Part shown: positions 50,805-56,772 of the stretch, piece by piece | How positions within the stretch are numbered: the stretch's first letter is position 1 | Layout: every line of letters begins with the position of its first letter | From: VBDM01 sp035499735 | Lineage (GTDB): Bacteria > Pseudomonadota > Gammaproteobacteria > Burkholderiales > SG8-39 | Length of the DNA: 64,000 nt | Assembly (NCBI GenBank): GCA_035499735.1 | Contig: DATJYC010000019.1 | Location: 21,355 to 85,354 of the forward strand | Reading direction: 5' to 3' | Translations under genes and position numbers: made by a program | The notes under the pieces: model-generated | What the model saw: only the letters and a program-made list of their open reading frames with translations | What the model was told of the DNA's origin: nothing | Database searches by the model: none

Positions 50805-52595
50805 CTATTTCTGGTGCACGTACTGTCCGGGAGCGTCGTCGAGCGGCGGGATGCCCGCCGCGGCGCTCCCAAGGTCCGGCGGGGCGACGCGCGCGCCCGA
50901 ATGCCGTTCGAGCCAGCGCTGCCACTCGGGCCACCAGGAGCCCGGCGAGCGCGGGGCCTGCCGCGCCCACGTGTCCGGGTCGAGGTACGGCTCGTCGCGT
51001 CCCCGGGTCGCGACTTGGTAGCTGCTTCCGGCATACGCGGGGTCGCTCACGATGCCGACGTTGTGGCCTCCCGAGGCGAGCAGGAACGTCACCTCCGCGT
51101 CCGTGTACAAGTTGATCTTGTAGACGGAGCGCCAGGGCGCGACGTGGTCCCGCTCCGTGCCGACCGCGAAGATCGGAACGCGGATGTCGCGCAGCGCGAC
51201 AGGCCTGCCGTCCACGTGGTAGCGGCCCGCCGAGAGATCGTTGTGCAGATACAGCCGCCGCAGGTACTCGCTGTGCATGCGGTACGGCATGCGCGTGCCG
51301 TCGGCGTTCCACGCCATCAGGTCGGTCATCGGCGGCCGCTCTCCGAGCAGGTACTCGGTAATGCGCTGCGACCAGATGAGGTCGCTCGAGCGCAGAAGCT
51401 GGAAGGCGCCGCTCATCTGGCTGGGGTCGAGAAAGCCCTGCTCGGCCATCATGTCCTCGAGCAGAGCGACCTCGCTTTCGTCGATGAAGAGGCCGAGCTC
51501 GCCGGCGTCCGCGAAGTCGACCTGCGAGGCAAGGAGGGTCATGCTCGCGAGACGCGCGTCTCCGTTGCGCGCCATCGCTGCCGCGGCGATCGCGAGCAGC
51601 GTGCCCCCGAGGCAATACCCCACGGCGTGAACGCGCCGCTCGGGGGCGATGCGGCCGATCGTCGCGAGCGCGTCCTCGATGCCGAGGCGCCGGTAGTCCG
51701 CGAGAGACAGGTCGCGGTCGGCCGGGCCCGGGTTCTTCCACGAGATCATGAACACCGTGTGGCCGCGGTCGACGAGGTATTTCACGAGCGAGTCGTGCGG
51801 CGAGAGATCGAGGATGTAGTACTTCATGATCCACGCGGGCACGATCAGCACCGGCTCGGCGAACGCGGTGTCGGTCGCCGGCGCGTACTGGATCAGCTCG
51901 ATCAGCCGATTGCGGAACACGACCTTGCCCGGCGTGCACGCCACCTGACGGCCGGGCACGAAGGCCTCGGCGCCGACGGGCGGCCGGCCGAGCGCGACCC
52001 GCCTCCAGTCCTCGATGAAGTTCAGGAAGCCCTGCACGAGGTTCCCCCCGCCCTGCTCGCGGGTCACGCGCAGCACGTCCGGGTTGGTCCACGCCAGATT
52101 GGACGGCGCCCACATGTCGAGCATCTGCCGCGTCGCAAAGTTCACGAGCGCCGCGTGGTGCGGCGCGACGCCCTTTACGTCGGTCGTCGCGTTGTGCCAC
52201 CACTGCTGCGTGAGGAGAAACGCCTGGTATATCGCGTTGAACGGCCAGCCGCGCCAGGCCTTTGCGGTGAATCTCGGGTCGCCGGGGAGCGGCTCGATGC
52301 ACGGCGCGCACTCCTCTCCGCGCGCCGCGCGCGCCAGGAAATCCGAATACCGCAGCCACTTGCGGAACGCCTTGCGGCCGAGCTCGAGCTGCTTGCCGGG
52401 CGAGGTCGCTAGGTGCTGCCACCAGTCGAAGAACGCGATCGCAACCGCGGCGGGCGAGACCCCGAAAGTCGCGCGGGAAGCGTAGGCCCGCAGCACCCGG
52501 TCGATGCCCGACGCCATCACGGCCCCCGCGTCGATATCTTCCGAGGCCGGCGGTTGAAGGAGGAGCGGCTCGCGCAGTTTTTCGACGGCACCCAT
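50805..52595 (-). CDS. phaC: Polyhydroxyalkanoate synthase
   Basis: The protein has 596 residues, class I size. The lipase-like box GYCLGG contains catalytic C328; D483 (ERDHVAP) and H511 (GGHNVGI) complete the triad. N-terminal landmarks WRGWPFNAIYQAFLL and NLAWTNPDVLRVTREQGGGNLVQG match the family. It polymerises hydroxyacyl-CoA to PHA, an electron and carbon sink. The ATG at 52595 has no close Shine-Dalgarno sequence (a GGAGGG sits 13 bp too far). An FNR box is centred 40.5 bp upstream with TAGCGT at 52607-52602, so the mRNA may start at the ATG. Confidence 0.95.
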   Translation of the reverse strand: MGAVEKLREPLLLQPPASEDIDAGAVMASGIDRVLRAYASRATFGVSPAAVAIAFFDWWQHLATSPGKQLELGRKAFRKWLRYSDFLARAARGEECAPCIEPLPGDPRFTAKAWRGWPFNAIYQAFLLTQQWWHNATTDVKGVAPHHAALVNFATRQMLDMWAPSNLAWTNPDVLRVTREQGGGNLVQGFLNFIEDWRRVALGRPPVGAEAFVPGRQVACTPGKVVFRNRLIELIQYAPATDTAFAEPVLIVPAWIMKYYILDLSPHDSLVKYLVDRGHTVFMISWKNPGPADRDLSLADYRRLGIEDALATIGRIAPERRVHAVGYCLGGTLLAIAAAAMARNGDARLASMTLLASQVDFADAGELGLFIDESEVALLEDMMAEQGFLDPSQMSGAFQLLRSSDLIWSQRITEYLLGERPPMTDLMAWNADGTRMPYRMHSEYLRRLYLHNDLSAGRYHVDGRPVALRDIRVPIFAVGTERDHVAPWRSVYKINLYTDAEVTFLLASGGHNVGIVSDPAYAGSSYQVATRGRDEPYLDPDTWARQAPRSPGSWWPEWQRWLERHSGARVAPPDLGSAAAGIPPLDDAPGQYVHQK

Positions 52596-52628
52596 ACGCT
52601 TACGCTAGCCCTCCGGGCGGCACCCGGT

Positions 52629-52642
52629 TTGATCCAGGTCAA
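52629..52642 (-). promoter_or_regulatory. FNR-type box upstream of phaC
   Basis: The site is TTGAT-CCAG-GTCAA, one mismatch. The outer half provides the TGA stop (52639-52641) of the preceding gene. A -10-like TAGCGT starts 22 bp further on. Confidence 0.75.
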
Positions 52643-53547
52643 GCGCCGGAGCCGGCGCGAGTCTGCGAGTCCTGCTTCCCGGCGTAGTGCGCCCGGCACT
52701 CCTCCTCGCGCCCGCGCACGACCCGCCTCCCGGCAAGCGTCCCCCGAATCTCGGTCACCACGGTGCGCTGGCGCTCGACGTGGTCGCCGTCGTAGAAGTA
52801 GACGACGACCCAGTCGCGCACGCGCTTGAGCTTGTGCGCGAGCGCGGTGTTGGAATAGAGAGCCGTGAAGTGCCAGGCGCCGCGCACCGCGTGCAGGACC
52901 GGCAGCCACGCTTCCTTGCCCGGGTTGAAGCGCCGCGGCACGATCGCCTTCAGCTCTCCCGCCTCGCCCCTTTCGCGGTATTCGCGGTCGACGTCGAGCA
53001 GCAAGTCAACGCCGGGCTCGAGCACCGCCCCGCCGGGGACGCTCGACCTGCGCGCCCTCACGCGGCCGAGCATGCGATCGAGCGCGGCGCGCCAGGCGGC
53101 GGCCCGCCGCGGCCCGACCCCGGGAACGGCTTCCAGCGTGCCGTCGTTGGCGGCGACCTCCAGCCCCTCGAGCGTGTCGACGTGCAGCGTGTCGTGAATG
53201 CGCTTCGCCAGCTCGGGCCCCATCCCCGGAACCGACTGGAAGAGGCGCGCCGGCTCGATCGCCCCGCGCAGCCGCTCCAGCTGGCTCCAGCGCGTCGTGA
53301 TCAGGATCTCGGCGATGGCCGAAGCGATGCCCTGGCCGACGCCGGGAATCGCATCCAGGCCCTTCAGTCCCTCGGAATCGAAGATGTCGCGCACGCCGCG
53401 CTGCAGGCGGGCCAGCGTGTCGGCGGCGCGGCGGTACGCCGCCACGCGGTAGGGATTGGCGCCCTGCGCGTCGAGCAGCTCGGCGGCCTCGCGCAGCTTG
53501 TCGGCGATCCGCAGATTCTCGGCAGGAGATTCAACGACCGCGCTCAT
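52639..53547 (-). CDS. Helix-hairpin-helix protein related to the N-terminal part of X-family DNA polymerases
   Basis: The protein has 302 residues. Residues 1-155 look like the 8-kDa plus fingers region of PolX/Pol beta: NLRIADKLREAAELLDAQGANPYRVAAYRRAADTL, then three HhH motifs (AIPGVGQGIASAI, SVPGMGPELAKRI, AVPGVGPRRAAAW). The polymerase palm signature and the PHP exonuclease domain are absent. Instead there is a 140-residue region (PGVDLLLDVDREYRERG, HAVRGAWHFTALYSNTALAHKL, DWVVVYFYDGDH) of unknown function. It likely binds DNA gaps or ends. It ends inside the phaC FNR box. Confidence 0.82.
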   Translation of the reverse strand: MSAVVESPAENLRIADKLREAAELLDAQGANPYRVAAYRRAADTLARLQRGVRDIFDSEGLKGLDAIPGVGQGIASAIAEILITTRWSQLERLRGAIEPARLFQSVPGMGPELAKRIHDTLHVDTLEGLEVAANDGTLEAVPGVGPRRAAAWRAALDRMLGRVRARRSSVPGGAVLEPGVDLLLDVDREYRERGEAGELKAIVPRRFNPGKEAWLPVLHAVRGAWHFTALYSNTALAHKLKRVRDWVVVYFYDGDHVERQRTVVTEIRGTLAGRRVVRGREEECRAHYAGKQDSQTRAGSGA

Positions 53548-53567
53548 CTCTTGCGCCCGATGACCGC

Positions 53568-53852
53568 TCAGTGCTCCTCTATCCGCGGCACGCCGCCCTC
53601 GGCGGGCTCCCCCGTCTCCGGATCGACCCAGTCGGCGATGCCGATCTCGTCCTCGGCCTCCTGCTTGGTCTCGCCGGGCTCGATCGCGGCGCCGTCCTTG
53701 GCCTGCATGTCCTGCACCGCCTCGAGGAGCGTGGCGAAGGGCCCGAATTCCTCCTTGCCGTCCTTCGACTGCCAGTAGAACCCGTTCGGGCGCTCGATCA
53801 GGCGCGTGCTGTCGAACTCGGGCGAGGTCTCGGGGATCACCTGTTTTTTCAT
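53568..53852 (-). CDS. Small acidic conserved protein of unknown function
   Basis: The protein has 94 residues and is strongly acidic. The motif RPNGFYWQSKDGKEEFGPFATLLEAVQDMQ (positions about 20-50) looks like a short alpha/beta unit seen in small proteobacterial proteins of unknown role. The C-terminal half (EAEDEIGIADWVDPETGEPAEGG) is acidic and probably flexible, with DPETGEPAEGG resembling a terminal peptide segment. It lies 9 bp after groEL and 20 bp before the HhH gene, so it is probably co-transcribed with them. A chaperone-linked role is only a guess. Confidence 0.75.
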   Translation of the reverse strand: MKKQVIPETSPEFDSTRLIERPNGFYWQSKDGKEEFGPFATLLEAVQDMQAKDGAAIEPGETKQEAEDEIGIADWVDPETGEPAEGGVPRIEEH

Positions 53853-53861
53853 GGTCGCACC

Positions 53862-55481
53862 CTACATGTCCATGTCGCCCATCGGCGGACCGCCCGCGGC
53901 GGGCTTCTCCGGCGTCTGCGCAATCATGCAGTCGGTGGTGAGGATCAGGCCCGCGATCGAGGCCGCGTTCTGCAGCGCCGTGCGCGTTACCTTGCACGGG
54001 TCGAGAATGCCCATCTGCACCATGTCGCCGTACGCGTCCGTTAGGGCGTTGTAGCCGAAATTGCCCTCGCCCTCCTGCACGCGGTTCACGACCACCGAGG
54101 GCTCTTCCCCGGCGTTGGCGGCGATCTGTCGCAGCGGTTCCTCGAGCGAGCGCAGCACGATCCTGATGCCGGCGTCCTGATCCAGATTGTCGCCGCGCAG
54201 CTTTTCCAGCCGCGAGCGCGCGCGCAGCAAGGCGACGCCGCCTCCAGGTAGCACGCCCTCCTCCACCGCCGCGCGTGTGGCATGCAGAGCGTCCTCGACG
54301 CGCGCCTTCCTCTCCTTCATCTCGGTCTCCGTCGCCGCGCCGACCTTGACCACCGCCACGCCGCCGGCGAGCTTCGCCACGCGTTCCTGCAGTTTTTCCT
54401 TGTCGTAGTCGCTGGTCGTCTTCTTGATCTGCTCCCGCAGGTCGGTGACCCGGGCGGAGATCTTCTTCGGGTCTCCCGCGCCGCCGATCAGGATGCTGTC
54501 GTCCTTGTCGATCTCGACGCGCTTCGCGTGTCCGAGCTGCGCGAGCGTCGCCTTGTCGAGCTTGAGCCCTACCTCCTCGGCGATCACCTGGCCGCCGGTC
54601 AGCACGGCGATGTCTTCGAGCATCGCCTTGCGGCGGTCGCCGAAGCCGGGCGCCTTCACCGCGCAGCACTTGAGCACGCCGCGCAGCATGTTGACGACGA
54701 GGGTCGCGAGCGCCTCGCCTTCGACGTCTTCGGCGATCACGAGCAGCGGCTTGGAAGTCTTCGCCACCTGCTCCAGAATCGGCAGCAGGTTCTGAATCGA
54801 GGAGATCTTCTGGTCGTGGATCAGGATGTAGGCGTCCTCGAGCACGCAGCGCTGCTTCTCGTTGTTGATGAAATAGGGAGACTGGAACCCGCGGTCGAAT
54901 TTCATGCCTTCGACGACCTCCAGCTCGCTCTTGAGCCCCGAGCCGTCCTCGACCGTGATCACGCCTTCCTTGCCGACCTTTTCCATCGCGTTGGCGACGA
55001 TTTCGCCGATCACCGGATCGGAGTTCGCCGAGATCGTGGCGACCTGAGCGATCTCGGTGCTCGTGCCGCAAGGCTTCGCGAGCTTCTTCAGCTCCTCGAC
55101 GACGGCGATGACGCCCGTATCGATGCCGCGCTTCAGGTCCATGGGGTTCATTCCGGCGGCGACGGACTTCATCCCCTCGAACACGATTCCGGCAGCTAGC
55201 AGGGTCGCGGTGGTCGTGCCGTCGCCCGCGACGTCGGAAGTCTTCGAGGCGACCTCCTTCACCATCTGAGCGCCCATGTTCTCGAAGCGGTTCTCGAGCT
55301 CGATCTCCTTCGCGACGACGACGCCGGAGTTGATGACAACGGGAGCGCCGAACGATTTCTCCAGGACGACGGTGCGGGCCTTGGGCCCGAGCGTGCAGCG
55401 CACGGCGTCGGCGAGTATCCGTACGCCCGCCATGATCTTGGCGTGCGCACGCTCGCCGAATACGATTTGTTTCGCGGACAT
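53862..55481 (-). CDS. groEL: Chaperonin GroEL, orphan paralogue
   Basis: The protein has 539 residues. It has KQIVFGERAHAKIMAGVRILADAV at the N-terminus, the ATP-binding GDGTTTAT, LEVVEGMKFDRGF, and the apical and equatorial segments VKAPGFGDRRKAMLEDIAVLTGG and EEGVLPGGGVALLRA. The C-terminus is GGPPMGDMDM instead of a GGM repeat. No groES is adjacent: the preceding gene is a CBS protein 13 bp away. It is therefore probably an extra stress-specific copy relying on GroES from elsewhere. Confidence 0.96.
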   Translation of the reverse strand: MSAKQIVFGERAHAKIMAGVRILADAVRCTLGPKARTVVLEKSFGAPVVINSGVVVAKEIELENRFENMGAQMVKEVASKTSDVAGDGTTTATLLAAGIVFEGMKSVAAGMNPMDLKRGIDTGVIAVVEELKKLAKPCGTSTEIAQVATISANSDPVIGEIVANAMEKVGKEGVITVEDGSGLKSELEVVEGMKFDRGFQSPYFINNEKQRCVLEDAYILIHDQKISSIQNLLPILEQVAKTSKPLLVIAEDVEGEALATLVVNMLRGVLKCCAVKAPGFGDRRKAMLEDIAVLTGGQVIAEEVGLKLDKATLAQLGHAKRVEIDKDDSILIGGAGDPKKISARVTDLREQIKKTTSDYDKEKLQERVAKLAGGVAVVKVGAATETEMKERKARVEDALHATRAAVEEGVLPGGGVALLRARSRLEKLRGDNLDQDAGIRIVLRSLEEPLRQIAANAGEEPSVVVNRVQEGEGNFGYNALTDAYGDMVQMGILDPCKVTRTALQNAASIAGLILTTDCMIAQTPEKPAAGGPPMGDMDM

Positions 55482-55494
55482 TCGAGAGGCTCCC

Positions 55495-55941
55495 CTAGTT
55501 TCTGGCCTGCGCTTCCTGCGTCTGCTCCCTGCCGATCGCCCTCACCACGTCGTCGACCTGCCCGGCAAAGAACTCGAGCAGGTCGTCGATCGCGACGACT
55601 CCGGCGAGCGCGCCGGAGCGCGCGATCACGGGCAGCCTGCGCACGCCGTAGGTCCGCATGATCCTGAGCGCGTCGACGACGTCGTCGTCCTCGCGCACCG
55701 TCGCGGGCTCGCGGCTCATGACCTCGCCGACGGTGACGGTGCGGTAATCGAGCCCGGCCGCGAGCACCTCGACGACGATGTCGCGGTCGGTGAGCACTCC
55801 GACGGGGGCGCGGCCGTTGTCGCGCGGGACGACGATGACGCTGCCCACGTGGCGCTCGCGCATGCGACGCGCAACTTCGTCGATGCACTCGTTCTCGTAC
55901 GCCAGGGTGACTTCGCGGTTGCACAGCCGTTCGATCTTCAT
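55495..55941 (-). CDS. Two-CBS-domain protein (Hrp1-like)
   Basis: The protein has 148 residues. ATG 55941 has GGAGGA upstream. It is a tandem CBS pair: ECIDEVARRMRERHVGSVIVV with GVLTDRDIVVEVLA, then VREDDDVVDALRIMRTYGVRRLPVI with GVVAIDDLLEFF. There is no additional domain. Such stand-alone CBS proteins bind adenine nucleotides; the mycobacterial homologue Hrp1 is a hypoxia-induced dormancy protein. It precedes groEL in the same operon, and an imperfect FNR box lies 53 bp upstream. Confidence 0.92.
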   Translation of the reverse strand: MKIERLCNREVTLAYENECIDEVARRMRERHVGSVIVVPRDNGRAPVGVLTDRDIVVEVLAAGLDYRTVTVGEVMSREPATVREDDDVVDALRIMRTYGVRRLPVIARSGALAGVVAIDDLLEFFAGQVDDVVRAIGREQTQEAQARN

Positions 55942-55993
55942 ATCGTCCTCCGGGGTTCCTGAAGCCAGCTTACAAAGCACCCGCCCCCGCGAC

Positions 55994-56007
55994 TTGAGGT
56001 AGGTCAA
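55994..56007 (-). promoter_or_regulatory. Degenerate FNR-type box upstream of the CBS-groEL operon
   Basis: The site is TTGAG-GTAG-GTCAA, two substitutions. TAAGCT at 55972-55967 starts 22 bp on and fits a -10. The predicted leader is about 18 nt and carries GGAGGA. Confidence 0.55.
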
Positions 56008-56039
56008 GGAAGGCGCCGGGCGGAGCGCTGCGATGCAAG

Positions 56040-56072
56040 AAAAAGCCCGCCACCGAAGATGGCGGGCTTTTT
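56040..56072. terminator. Bidirectional intrinsic terminator
   Basis: A 12-bp stem (AAAAAGCCCGCC at 56040-56051 with GGCGGGCTTTTT at 56061-56072) encloses a 9-nt loop, followed by U-rich ends on both strands. No called gene ends here. It therefore fits best as the end of a - strand small RNA (56178 to about 56040). Confidence 0.85.
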
Positions 56073-56178
56073 GGTGGAGACGCCGTGCAGCAGGTCATGC
56101 GGCAGGTGAGGGTTCATCTCCATCCATCGCGGCGCCCAGAGGCACTGCGAGCATCGGGCCTGCTTTCAGGCCCTGCGC
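56040..56178 (-). ncRNA. Candidate FNR-activated small RNA
   Basis: A perfect FNR box (56225-56212), a correctly spaced -10 (TACCTT at 56190-56185) and a strong terminator (56072-56040) bracket about 139 nt with no convincing gene. The predicted transcript starts near 56178. It opens almost at once with a perfect hairpin, GGGCCTG-CTTT-CAGGCCC as read on the + strand (56156-56173), then a long unpaired stretch and the terminator hairpin. This layout resembles FNR/ANR-driven sRNAs such as FnrS and PhrS in organisation only; no sequence similarity is claimed. A 19-codon frame (56154 to 56095) exists inside but lacks a ribosome site. Confidence 0.5.
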
Positions 56179-56211
56179 AGCTCAAAGGTAGCCCGACTCG
56201 CGCCGCGCGAC

Positions 56212-56225
56212 TTGATCCAGATCAA
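56212..56225 (-). promoter_or_regulatory. Perfect FNR box in front of the candidate small RNA
   Basis: The site is TTGAT-CCAG-ATCAA. On the - strand TACCTT at 56190-56185 begins 22 bp further. The nearest - strand protein start (55941) is 270 bp away, and no + strand gene follows, so a non-coding transcript is the likely target. Confidence 0.75.
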
Positions 56226-56241
56226 ACGATAGTCGGACGGG

Positions 56242-56772
56242 CTACAGATCGCGCAACAGCCTGCCCAGCGCCTCCTCGTCCACGGCCGAACGGAGCCGGT
56301 AGACGTCTCCGGCGAGGGAGCGCGCCAGGCGCTCGAGCACCGTCTCGGCCTCCTGAGGCAGCTCGGGCGCGGACACCACGGCCACGGCGCGCCGCAGTCC
56401 CCGCCCCCCGAGGACGACGACCAGGTCGGCGTCGGCAAGCGCCCTGCGAAGCTGGGCCGGGCGCGAGCCGCGCTCGACGCGGAACGACCAGCGCACGGGC
56501 TTGCCCTCGGCGGCCGCGGCGAGGCCGCGGCGCGCCGCCTCCGCCTGGCGGCGAAAGCGGCGCTCCATGGTCGGGACATCGAGCCCGCGCGAACTGGCGG
56601 ACGCGCCGATCTCGCGCGCGAAGGGCAGCCCGGCGAAATGGAGCAGCTCCACGTCCTCGAGGAAAAGGCCGTGCAGCTCCGCCTCCAGCGCGGCCGCGGC
56701 CTCCGCCACCGCTGCGAGGACCCGGCCCGCCTGAGCCGATTCCTGCACGACCGTGATGCGGCGGATGCTCAC
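56242..56772 (-). CDS. Usp-like protein coupled to the Lon-like protease
   Basis: The protein has 176 residues and starts at GTG 56772, overlapping the protease stop (GTGA). The N-terminus IRRITVVQESAQAGRVLAAVAEAAAALEAELHGLFLEDVELLHFAG has the first strand-helix-strand pattern of universal stress proteins. The central DADLVVVLGGRG and following VVSAPELPQEAETVLERLARSL complete one Rossmann-like domain. The usual G-2X-G-9X-G ATP motif is not evident, so it may not bind ATP. The function is probably tied to the protease in the same operon. Confidence 0.7.
   Translation of the reverse strand: MSIRRITVVQESAQAGRVLAAVAEAAAALEAELHGLFLEDVELLHFAGLPFAREIGASASSRGLDVPTMERRFRRQAEAARRGLAAAAEGKPVRWSFRVERGSRPAQLRRALADADLVVVLGGRGLRRAVAVVSAPELPQEAETVLERLARSLAGDVYRLRSAVDEEALGRLLRDL

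Noticed and set aside
56095..56154. A 19-residue peptide gene inside the candidate small RNA.
   Set aside because: No Shine-Dalgarno sequence and no recognisable peptide type; kept only as an alternative reading of the transcript.
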